NCBI RefSeq assembly: GCF_000377785.1
Contig: NZ_KB898731.1
Span: forward strand, 62,001-126,000
Length of the DNA stretch: 64,000 nucleotides
Direction of reading: 5' to 3'
From: Thioalkalivibrio sp. ALJ24
Lineage (GTDB): Bacteria > Pseudomonadota > Gammaproteobacteria > Ectothiorhodospirales > Ectothiorhodospiraceae
Shown here: positions 14,861 to 22,049 of the stretch, piece by piece
How the letters are laid out: every line of letters begins with the position of its first letter
Numbering within the stretch: position 1 is the first letter of the stretch
The notes under the pieces: model-generated
Seen by the model: only the letters and a program-made list of their open reading frames with translations
The model's database searches: none
What the model was told of the DNA's origin: nothing
Made by a program: the position numbers and the translations under genes

Positions 14861-15642
14861 GAGCGCAGCCTCCGGCTGTGGGCCAGCAGATACCAGGCCC
14901 CGCCCGCCACCAGCACACAGGCGGCGGCCAGCACCGCGAAGGTCGTGGTCCAGGCGACCGCGCTGACCCCCAGCAGGCCGTGGCGGAAGCCCTCGATCAC
15001 GTAATAGAGCGGGTTCAGCTGCGCGATCCCCTGCCAGGGATCGGCCAGGCGCTCCACCGGATAGAACAGCCCGCCGAGATAGATCAGCGGGGTAAGCACA
15101 AAGGTGCTGATCACCGAGGTGTGGTCGAAGCTGCGCGCGTACAGGCCGTTGATCAGCCCCGCCAGCGAGAACAGCACCGCGGTCAGCAGCGCGATCCCCA
15201 GCACCGCCCCGGCGTGGTGCAGCTGCAGATCGCTGAACGGCAGCGCCACCGCCAGCACCAGCGCCCCGGCCAGCAGCCCACGCAGTACCCCGGCGGTGGC
15301 AAACCCGGCCACCAACAGCCACGCCGGCATCGGCGCCACCAGGATCTCCTCGATGTGGCGCTGCAGGCGCGCGCCGAACAGCGCGAGGCTGCTGTTGCCG
15401 TAGGCGTTGGTGACCACCGCCAGCATCACCAGGCCCGGCAGGATGAAGTCGGCATAGGGCACGCCGCCCAGGGTGCCGATCTCGCGCCCCACCAGATGCC
15501 CCAGCACCGCGAGAAACAGCACCGCGGTCACCAGCGACGGCAGCAGGTTCTGCACCCAGCCGCGCAGGAAGCGGCGCACCTGCTTCACCACCAGCCCGCG
15601 CCAGGCGTACCAGTACAGCGCGGCGTTGTGCAGCGGGCTCAT
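14857..15642 (-). CDS. ABC-2 type transporter permease
   Basis: A 261-residue membrane protein with about six hydrophobic helices. It shows the ABC-2/YadH-like layout: a basic N-terminal segment, then NLLPSLVTAVLFLAVLGHL, NAYGNSSLALFGARLQRHIE, SFDHTSVISTFVLTPLIYLG and QLNPLYYVIEGFRHGLLG. The last block, containing NPLYY, is typical of this permease type. It pairs with the ATPase gene immediately upstream (four-base overlap) and is equally coupled to cobG downstream. Its substrate is unknown; a place in the middle of a corrinoid operon suggests a corrinoid precursor or metal-related export, which is inference. Confidence 0.88.
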   Translation of the reverse strand: MSPLHNAALYWYAWRGLVVKQVRRFLRGWVQNLLPSLVTAVLFLAVLGHLVGREIGTLGGVPYADFILPGLVMLAVVTNAYGNSSLALFGARLQRHIEEILVAPMPAWLLVAGFATAGVLRGLLAGALVLAVALPFSDLQLHHAGAVLGIALLTAVLFSLAGLINGLYARSFDHTSVISTFVLTPLIYLGGLFYPVERLADPWQGIAQLNPLYYVIEGFRHGLLGVSAVAWTTTFAVLAAACVLVAGGAWYLLAHSRRLRS

Positions 15643-16580
15643 GCCGCGCCCTCCCCGCCGCGCTCGCGCAGCAGTTCGAGAAAGCGGGTCTCCAGCCGAT
15701 TGCCCTTCTCGCGCAGCCCGGCGATACGCGCCCCGGCGGCGGTCAGTTCGGCGAACACCGGGTTCAGCTCGGTGCCGCGCGGCACGTCCACCTCCAGGGT
15801 GTGCGCATCCACCGGGCGCAGGGTGCCGGCGGACAGCGCGAGCTCCCCGGGCCGCGCCAGCGGCTCTGCCAGTTCCACCACCAGGGTCTGGAAGCGCAGC
15901 CCGCGCAGCAGCTCGCCGGTGCCGCCGCGGGCGATGATGCGCCCGCCATCGATGATGGCCAGCTCGCGGCACAGGCGCTCGGCCTCCTCCAGGTAATGCG
16001 TGGTCAGCAGGATGGTCACGCCATCCGCGTTCAGTTCCTGCAGCAGGGTCCAGAGGTCGTGGCGGGCCTCCAGGTCGACGCCGGCGGTGGGTTCGTCCAG
16101 CACCAGCAGGCGCGGCTGGTGCACCAGCGCGCGCGCCAGCAGCAGGCGCCGCTTGAAGCCCCCGGACAGCCCCCAGGCGGTCTGCCGGCGGCGGTCGGCC
16201 AGCCCCAGGCGCTCGCACAGTTCGTCGGTGCGGCGGCGCGCCTGGCGCGGCGACAGTCCGTAGTAGGCGCCCTGGGTCTCGATGATCTCGCCCACCGGCT
16301 CGAAGCTGTTGAAATTGACCTCCTGCGGCACCAGACCGACCAGACGCCGCGCCGCCACCGGCTCGCGCGCGACATCGTGGCCGAAGATCCGTACCGTGCC
16401 GCGCTCCAGGCGCAGCAGCGAGGTCAGCAGCCCGATCAGGGTGGTCTTGCCGGCGCCATTGGGCCCCAGCAGGCCGAAGAACGCCCCCGGCTCGACGTGC
16501 AGGCTGACCCCGTCCAGGCCGACCCGGCCACCGCGATAGCGCTTGGCGAGGTCGTCGATGGCGATGGCCGGGGCGCTCAT
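15639..16580 (-). CDS. ABC transporter ATP-binding protein (ABC-2 system)
   Basis: A 313-residue ATPase with Walker A GPNGAGKTT at 39-47, Q-loop VGLVPQEVNFN, signature LSGGFKRRLLLARAL, Walker B LLVLDEPTAGVD and switch histidine in LLTTHYLEEAERLC. The roughly 90-residue C-terminal extension is like that of YadG/NodI-type ATPases that serve ABC-2 permeases. The start overlaps the cbiD stop, and its stop overlaps the permease start, so the pair is translated as part of the cob operon. It is not of the CbiO/EcfA type used for cobalt or B12 import. Confidence 0.92.
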   Translation of the reverse strand: MSAPAIAIDDLAKRYRGGRVGLDGVSLHVEPGAFFGLLGPNGAGKTTLIGLLTSLLRLERGTVRIFGHDVAREPVAARRLVGLVPQEVNFNSFEPVGEIIETQGAYYGLSPRQARRRTDELCERLGLADRRRQTAWGLSGGFKRRLLLARALVHQPRLLVLDEPTAGVDLEARHDLWTLLQELNADGVTILLTTHYLEEAERLCRELAIIDGGRIIARGGTGELLRGLRFQTLVVELAEPLARPGELALSAGTLRPVDAHTLEVDVPRGTELNPVFAELTAAGARIAGLREKGNRLETRFLELLRERGGEGAA

Positions 16581-17737
16581 CGCGTCACCCCCGTGGCATG
16601 GTCGTGGTCGCCGGCCGTCCCCACCACCCGGCCCTGGCGATCCACCGCGACCACCTCCAGCGTGGTGTCGGGCAGCTGATAGCTGCGCGCCTGTTCCAGG
16701 GCCAGCGCCGCCATGCGGTCCCCCAGTGCCACGCCGGCCTCCTGACAGGCGGCGAGGGCCTCGATGCTGGTGTTGCAGCCGCGGATCCGCCGCGCCAGCG
16801 CGGCATCCGCCCCGGCGGCCGCGGCGGTGGCGGCGATGAAATCCAGGTCGATCGCGCTGCTGCGGCTGTGGGTATCCGGGTGCCCGGCGGCGAACTTGCC
16901 CAGCTTGGCGAAGCCCGCCACCAGCGCGACGCGCGGCAGCGGCTGGCGCCGCAGGTACTTGAGCGCCGCGCCGAAGAAATCGCCCATCTCCACCAGCCCC
17001 ATCTCGTCAAGCCCGTAGCGCTCGCTCGCGGTGCGTTCGCTGGTGCCGCCGGTGCAGCAGGCGACCTGCCGCAGGCCGTTGGCCCGCGCCACGTCGATGG
17101 CCTGGTGGATGGAGGCGATGTAGGCGGAACAGGAGAAGGGCCGCACGATGCCGGTGGTGCCGAGGATGGAGATGCCGCCGAGGATGCCGAGGCGCGGATT
17201 CATGGTGCGCCGGGCGATGCGTTCGCCGCCATCCACGCCGAGCGTGACCCGGAACCCGCCCGCATGGTCCAGCTCGCGGGCCAGGCGTTCGAGGTGGTCG
17301 GTGATCATCCGCCGCGGCACCGGGTTGATCGCCGGTTCCCCCGGCGGCAGCACCAGACCGCTGCGGGTCACCGTGCCCACCCCGGGCCCGGCGACGAAGG
17401 TCACCCCCGCATCCGGCCGTGGTTCCACCCGCGCGCGGATCCAGGCGCCGTGGGTGGCATCGGGATCATCGCCGGCGTCCTTGATGACCGCCGCCTCGGC
17501 ACCGCCCGGAACCCGCTCCAGCGACGCCAGCGCCAGGCTGACCACCTGGCCACGCGGCAGCACCACCTCCTGGCTCGTGGTCGCGCCGCCGCCCAGCGCC
17601 AGCCGCGCCGCCCCCAGGGCCGCCGCGGTCGCGCTGGTGCCGGTGGTCAGGCCGGTGCGCAGCGGCGCGGTGCCGTCGCGGCTCTCCGCGCGCATCGCTC
17701 CGGGTTGCGCGCCCGGCTCGGGTACGGGCTCAACCAT
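16577..17737 (-). CDS. cbiD: Cobalt-precorrin-5B C1-methyltransferase
   Basis: The 386-residue protein is CbiD: LRTGLTTGTSATAAALGAAR near the N-terminus, IKDAGDDPDATHGAWI, GVGTVTRSGLVLPPGEPAINPVPR, LGILGGISILGTTGIV and KLGKFAAGHPDTHSR are all family blocks. CbiD methylates C1 in the anaerobic pathway, a step done by CobF in the classical aerobic route. Its presence next to cobG makes this locus a hybrid. The ATG at 17737 follows GACGGGATCC and overlaps the cobA stop by eight bases. Confidence 0.95.
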   Translation of the reverse strand: MVEPVPEPGAQPGAMRAESRDGTAPLRTGLTTGTSATAAALGAARLALGGGATTSQEVVLPRGQVVSLALASLERVPGGAEAAVIKDAGDDPDATHGAWIRARVEPRPDAGVTFVAGPGVGTVTRSGLVLPPGEPAINPVPRRMITDHLERLARELDHAGGFRVTLGVDGGERIARRTMNPRLGILGGISILGTTGIVRPFSCSAYIASIHQAIDVARANGLRQVACCTGGTSERTASERYGLDEMGLVEMGDFFGAALKYLRRQPLPRVALVAGFAKLGKFAAGHPDTHSRSSAIDLDFIAATAAAAGADAALARRIRGCNTSIEALAACQEAGVALGDRMAALALEQARSYQLPDTTLEVVAVDRQGRVVGTAGDHDHATGVTR

Positions 17738-18545
17738 GGATCCCGTCAACCGCGCCGAGGTCCATCGCGGGCGCCCCGGAAGCATCGCCCGTCAGCCGGG
17801 CGCGTTCGCCCACCACGTCGCCCACGATCAGCAGGCTGGGCGACTCCAGCGCGAGCGCCGCGGTGCGCCCGGGCAGGTCTCCCAGGGTGCCGGCGACCAC
17901 GCGCTGCCCCGGCCGCGTCCCGTGCTCGATGATGGCGGCGGGCCGCGTGGCCGGGGCGCCGGCGGCGACCAGCCCGGCACAGATCTCCGCCAGCGGGTTC
18001 AGCCCCATGTAGATCACCACTGTCTGTCGCGGGGCGGCCAGCGCCTCCCAGTCCAGCTCGGTAATGCCGTTGCGCCGGTGCGCGGTCACGAACTGGCAGC
18101 GATGGGCATGATCGCGGTGGGTCAGCGGGATGCCGGCGAACGCCGCGCAGCCGCCGGCCGCGCTGATGCCGGGGATGACCCGCACCGGGATGCCGGCCGC
18201 CGCCAGTGCCGCCGCCTCCTCGCCACCACGGCCGAAGACATACGGATCTCCGCCCTTCAGCCGCACCACGTAACGCCCCTCGCGGGCGCGTTCGATCATC
18301 AGCGCGTTCAGCTCCTCCTGGCGCAGGCTGTGGTTGGCGCGCGCCTTGCCCACGTAGCAGCGTTCGGCCTGCGGACTGGCCATCGCGAGGATCGCCTCGG
18401 GGATCAGGCGGTCGTGCAGCAATACCTCGGCATCGCGCAGCGCCGCGGCCGCGTCCAGCGTCAGCAGCCCGGGATCACCCGGCCCGGCGCCGACCAGATC
18501 CACGCGGCCGGCGGCCGGCGTGCTGTCCGTGAACGCCCGGCTCAT
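17730..18545 (-). CDS. cobA: Uroporphyrinogen-III C-methyltransferase (SUMT)
   Basis: A 271-residue SUMT that makes precorrin-2 from uroporphyrinogen III. Blocks: VDLVGAGPGDPGLLTLDA, VLLHDRLIPEAIL, YVVRLKGGDPYVFGRGGEEA, IRVIPGI-like VRVIPGISAAGGCAAFAGIP and YMGLNPLAEICAGLVAAG. There is no CysG dehydrogenase/chelatase domain, so this is the monofunctional form. ATG overlaps the cobB stop codon (ATGA). It feeds cobI in the same operon. Confidence 0.95.
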   Translation of the reverse strand: MSRAFTDSTPAAGRVDLVGAGPGDPGLLTLDAAAALRDAEVLLHDRLIPEAILAMASPQAERCYVGKARANHSLRQEELNALMIERAREGRYVVRLKGGDPYVFGRGGEEAAALAAAGIPVRVIPGISAAGGCAAFAGIPLTHRDHAHRCQFVTAHRRNGITELDWEALAAPRQTVVIYMGLNPLAEICAGLVAAGAPATRPAAIIEHGTRPGQRVVAGTLGDLPGRTAALALESPSLLIVGDVVGERARLTGDASGAPAMDLGAVDGIHG

Positions 18546-19870
18546 GACGCGAACAGGGCTGCGGCCGCCTCCGGATTGGAGGGGAACCAGGCGTGCAGGT
18601 AGGTGGCGGTCAGCCGGCCGTCGCGGTAGACCGCCTCGCCGGTGGAACCGGCGCCGCGGGCACGGGTGCAGTGCGCGACAGGTTCCAGCCCGACCTCGGC
18701 CCGGGTGTGGTGGAAGGTATGACCGCGCAGCTCGCCCTCCGGCAGCGGCGCCGCCTGCAGCCCGAGGCCCTGCAGCTTGTCCTCCAGACGCGCATGCCCC
18801 GGCAGCAGACCGGCCATCGGCGCGGCGTGGCCGTCGCGGTCCGCCAGCTCTTCCAGCAGGTAGAGGAAGCCGCCGCACTCGGCCAGGAGCGGCCGGCCGG
18901 CCGCGTGATGCGCGGCCAGGTCCGCCTTCAGGCCGGTGTTGGCCGCCAGTGCCCCCAGGTGCAGCTCGGGATAGCCGCCCGGCAGCCACACCGCATCCAC
19001 CTCGGGCAGGCGGTCGCCGGCCACCGGGGAGAAGAACTCCAGGCGCGCGCCCAGCGCACGCAGGAACTCGAGGTTGCCCGGATAGGTGAAGGCGAACGCT
19101 GCGTCGCGGGCAATGCCGATGCGCAGCCCGTCCAGCCGCGGGGCCCGTTCGGTCCCGGAGTGCGAGTCGGGCTCCGCACCGGCGTCCGCTTCGGGGGCGA
19201 AAGCCACCGGGGCCGGCAACTCGGTCACCCCGGCCTCGGCGATCGCCTGCGCGGCGGCCTCCAGACGGGCGTCCAGGTCGGCGACCTCGCCGGCCTGCAC
19301 CAGCCCGAGGTGGCGGTCGGGCACGCTCAGGGCCTCGTTGCGCTGGATCGCGCCGAAGAAATGCACGCCATCCGGGGTGGCATCGCGCAGCATGCGCCCG
19401 TGCCCCGGGCTGCCGGTGCGGTTGGCGATCACTCCGGCCAGTGGCATCTCCGGGCGGTAGGTCGCCAGCCCGTGCACGATGGCGCCGAAGGTCTGGGCCA
19501 TGCCGCCGGCATCCACCAGCGCCAGCACCGGCAGGCCGAAGGCGACCGCCAGGTCCGCGCCGGAGGGGTCGCCGTCGAACAGGCCCATGGAACCCTCGAC
19601 CAGGATCAGGTCGGCATCCTGCGCGGCGGCATGCAGCTTCGCCCGGCAGGCCGCCTCGCCCACCATCCACAGGTGCAGCGGGTCCACCGGATGCCCGGAG
19701 GCCTGCTCCAGGATCATCGGGTCGAGGAAATCCGGGCCGGTCTTGAACACCCGCACCCGGCGCCCCTGGTTGCGATGGTAACGCGCGATCGCGGCGGTAA
19801 CCGTGGTCTTGCCCTGGCCCGAAGCCGGCGCCGCCACGAACGCGGCCGGGCAGCTCACCGGGGCACTCAT
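18542..19870 (-). CDS. cobB: Cobyrinic acid a,c-diamide synthase (hydrogenobyrinate synthase)
   Basis: A 442-residue ATP- and glutamine-dependent amidotransferase. The P-loop region PASGQGKTTVTAAIA lies at residues 15-29, LILVEGSMGLFDG is the CobB/CbiA block, and the class I glutaminase domain in the second half has its Cys in LLAECGGFLYLLEEL. In the aerobic pathway it amidates hydrogenobyrinic acid before cobalt insertion; CbiA does the same on the cobalt form. With CobG and CobH present the aerobic substrate is likelier, but sequence alone does not decide. The frame upstream of 19870 is non-coding. Confidence 0.92.
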   Translation of the reverse strand: MSAPVSCPAAFVAAPASGQGKTTVTAAIARYHRNQGRRVRVFKTGPDFLDPMILEQASGHPVDPLHLWMVGEAACRAKLHAAAQDADLILVEGSMGLFDGDPSGADLAVAFGLPVLALVDAGGMAQTFGAIVHGLATYRPEMPLAGVIANRTGSPGHGRMLRDATPDGVHFFGAIQRNEALSVPDRHLGLVQAGEVADLDARLEAAAQAIAEAGVTELPAPVAFAPEADAGAEPDSHSGTERAPRLDGLRIGIARDAAFAFTYPGNLEFLRALGARLEFFSPVAGDRLPEVDAVWLPGGYPELHLGALAANTGLKADLAAHHAAGRPLLAECGGFLYLLEELADRDGHAAPMAGLLPGHARLEDKLQGLGLQAAPLPEGELRGHTFHHTRAEVGLEPVAHCTRARGAGSTGEAVYRDGRLTATYLHAWFPSNPEAAAALFAS

Positions 19871-19940
19871 GCCGACACCTCCGCCTGCAGGCCGGCCGCC
19901 TGCCGGGCCCGGTGCCCGTCCGGCCAAAGACCGCGCGCGG

Positions 19941-20540
19941 TCAGGCCTCGCTCATAGGGGGCTCGGTATCCGGCGGTGCGTCCTCGAAGATGCGCCCGCC
20001 TTCCAGTGTCAGGCCGACGCTGCGCAACTCCACAGTATCCTCCATGGAATCGCGTGGATCGTGCGTGTACAGCACCCAGTGCCCCTCCGGGTCGCGCCGG
20101 TAGAGCTCCACCGCGCCGCTGGCCGGGTCGATCATCAGGTATTCCTGCAGCGAGGCCAGGGAACGGTAGGCGGCGAACTTCGCCCCGCGGTCGAAGGCCT
20201 CGGTCGACGGCGACAGGACCTCCACCACCAGCAGCGGGGCCTGCTTGTACTGCTCGCGCCCCCGGTCCTGCGGATCGCAGGTGACCATCACGTCCGGATA
20301 GAAGAAGGCATCGGCCGCTTCCACCCGCAGCTTCATGTCCGCGATGAAGGTCCGGCAGGGCCCGCCCCGCAGGTATTCGCGCAGCGCCGAAGCCACATTG
20401 AGCGAGATCGTCACGTGCCGATCCGAGGCCCCGCCCATCGCAAAGACCTCGCCGGCCACAAACTCGTGCTTCTCCGGCTGTTCGGCCTCCCACGCCAGAA
20501 AGGCGTCGGCATCCATCTGTGCGGGTTGCGGGTTGCCCAT
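19941..20540 (-). CDS. Uma2 family endonuclease-like protein
   Basis: A 199-residue protein of the Uma2 (DUF820) family with the PD-(D/E)XK-like nuclease core: HEFVAGEVFAMGGAS, DMKLRVEAADAFFYPDVMV and PLLVVEVLSPSTEAFDRGAKFAAYRSL. The pair PDVMV and EVLSPST provides the acidic active-site positions and is well conserved. The biological role of Uma2 proteins is unclear. It sits between cobB and cobO in the cobalamin operon with 70-75-base gaps on both sides, unlike the overlapping genes around it, so it looks like a later insertion. Confidence 0.85.
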   Translation of the reverse strand: MGNPQPAQMDADAFLAWEAEQPEKHEFVAGEVFAMGGASDRHVTISLNVASALREYLRGGPCRTFIADMKLRVEAADAFFYPDVMVTCDPQDRGREQYKQAPLLVVEVLSPSTEAFDRGAKFAAYRSLASLQEYLMIDPASGAVELYRRDPEGHWVLYTHDPRDSMEDTVELRSVGLTLEGGRIFEDAPPDTEPPMSEA

Positions 20541-20615
20541 GCTGGAGTCTCCGGTTCGGGCCGTCGTCCCCCTGATAGTAGCGCAGCGCCATGGCTGCCC
20601 GCAGCGTCCGCCGTG

Positions 20616-21224
20616 TCACAGTTCGATTCCCTTCTGCGCCTTGATGCCGGCCTGGAAGGCGTGCTTGACGACCTGCAGTTCGGTCACCGTGTCGGCGGCG
20701 TCGATCAGGCCCTGCGGGGCCGCGCGGCCGGTGGTGATCACGTGCTGCATCTCGGGGCGCGCGGTAAGGTCCCGCACCACCTCGTCGACATCCAGATAGC
20801 CGTACTTCAGCGCGATGTGCAGCTCGTCCAGCAGCACCAGGTCGATGGCCGGATCGGTCAGCATGTCGCGGGCGTGGGCCCAGGCCTCGCGCGCCGCCTC
20901 GCCGTCCTTGTCGCGGTCCTGGGTCTCCCAGGTGTAGCCCTCGCCCATCACGTAGTACTGCACGTTGTCCTGGCGCTTGAAGAAGGCCTCCTCGCCGGTG
21001 GCGAAACGGCCCTTGATGAACTGCACGATGCCCACCTGCATGTCGTGGCCCAGGGCACGCGCCGCCATGCCGAAACCGGAGGAGCTCTTGCCCTTGCCGT
21101 TGCCGGTCAGCACCAGGAACACACCGCGTTCCTCCTGCGCCTCGGCGATCTTGCGGTCCACCACTTCCTTCTTGCGCGCCATGCGCTCGGCGTGGCGGCG
21201 CGCGCGTTCGTCCTGTTCACTCAT
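20616..21224 (-). CDS. cobO: Cob(I)yrinic acid a,c-diamide adenosyltransferase (CobO/BtuR type)
   Basis: A 202-residue P-loop enzyme that adds the 5'-deoxyadenosyl group to cob(I)alamin or its precursors. The nucleotide loop is LTGNGKGKSSSGFGMAARALG; IDLVLLDELHIALKYGYLD and HVITTGRAAPQGLIDAADTVTEL are CobO/BtuR/CobA family blocks. The start follows AAAGGACC. It is one of two unrelated adenosyltransferases in this locus, the other being the PduO-type gene at 26694. The gene lies 53 bases downstream of the DUF2149 gene in the same direction. Confidence 0.95.
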   Translation of the reverse strand: MSEQDERARRHAERMARKKEVVDRKIAEAQEERGVFLVLTGNGKGKSSSGFGMAARALGHDMQVGIVQFIKGRFATGEEAFFKRQDNVQYYVMGEGYTWETQDRDKDGEAAREAWAHARDMLTDPAIDLVLLDELHIALKYGYLDVDEVVRDLTARPEMQHVITTGRAAPQGLIDAADTVTELQVVKHAFQAGIKAQKGIEL

Positions 21225-21277
21225 GGTCCTTTTCCTCGATTGGGTTTGCGGCCATCGGGCGGCCGGCTCGGGTGTAC

Positions 21278-21577
21278 TCAGTCGCCACCCTCGATCAGCA
21301 GCATGCGGCCGGTCTCCGGGTCGCGGTAGACCTGGCCCATGGATTCGAACCCGGAGCCGGCCTCGCCGGCACCGTCGGGCAGTTCGGGAACCTCCTCGCC
21401 GGCCTCGACGTCCACGCCACCGGCTTCCTGCTGTTCCAGTCCGTCGTCGGCGGCCACCAGGGCCACGATCAGGCCGACCGCGAACACCAGCATGATGTCC
21501 GCGAGGTTGGCCAGCGGCCCCATGGGTTCCTCGTCCGGCGCGTCGAACCGGCTGGCACGGTAGTGCGGGACCCTCAT
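21278..21577 (-). CDS. DUF2149 protein, ExbD/TolR-like motor subunit candidate
   Basis: A 99-residue protein with a short cytoplasmic N-terminus and one transmembrane helix (about residues 22-43, containing LADIMLVFAVGLIVALV), followed by a periplasmic acidic tail ending RDPETGRMLLIEGGD. It belongs to the DUF2149 family by its gene context and the C-terminal motif. The Asp at position 27 at the start of the helix (NLADIMLV) lines up with the proton-carrying Asp of ExbD/TolR (IDVMLVL). It overlaps the ExbB/TolQ-like gene upstream by four bases. Together they probably form a proton-driven complex for the CobN-like protein. Confidence 0.8.
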   Translation of the reverse strand: MRVPHYRASRFDAPDEEPMGPLANLADIMLVFAVGLIVALVAADDGLEQQEAGGVDVEAGEEVPELPDGAGEAGSGFESMGQVYRDPETGRMLLIEGGD

Positions 21578-22014
21578 GCCGCCTCCATGCGTTCCATCGC
21601 CCCGTCATACCAGCGCCGGCGCAGGCGGCCGAGCAGGAAACCGAGGATACCGATCAGCAGGCCCAGGACCGTGGTGTTGAACGCCACGGTCACCGCCTGC
21701 GCCAGTACGTCGAGTTCGCCCCGGCCCATGGCCGCCAGACCCGGTCCCAGCGGGATCAGCGTCCCCATCAGCCCCAGCATCGGGCCGATGCGCGCGAGCA
21801 GATCGGCACGGTCGATGCGCCGCCGCGCCAGGAACGCCAGGCGTTCGGCATTGCCGCTGGCCTCCAGGCGCCGCACGCCGCCGGTACGCTCGCCGATGGC
21901 CTGTCCCAGCTCCCAGACGGCCACCGCGACCAGCACCAGCAGGGCGATGATCACCGGCTCCAGCAGCCAGCTCACCACCGTGTCCATCAGTTCCATCGTG
22001 ATCGAGAACGACAT
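21574..22014 (-). CDS. MotA/TolQ/ExbB-type proton channel protein
   Basis: A 146-residue protein with three predicted helices: one near residues 13-38, a second in IGPMLGLMGTLIPLGPGLAAM and a third in FNTTVLGLLIGILGFLLGRL. The P-x-LGL-x-GT block and AFNTTVLGLL correspond to the conserved TM2/TM3 region of ExbB/TolQ, and a basic cytoplasmic loop with ERLAFLARRRIDRADLL lies between TM1 and TM2. It is shorter than ExbB and TolQ. It lies 35 bases after the CobN-like gene and overlaps the DUF2149 gene, so the three form a module. Confidence 0.88.
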   Translation of the reverse strand: MSFSITMELMDTVVSWLLEPVIIALLVLVAVAVWELGQAIGERTGGVRRLEASGNAERLAFLARRRIDRADLLARIGPMLGLMGTLIPLGPGLAAMGRGELDVLAQAVTVAFNTTVLGLLIGILGFLLGRLRRRWYDGAMERMEAA

Positions 22015-22049
22015 TCGCGTTACCTCATCAATCTTTGTTCAGCGCTTCC

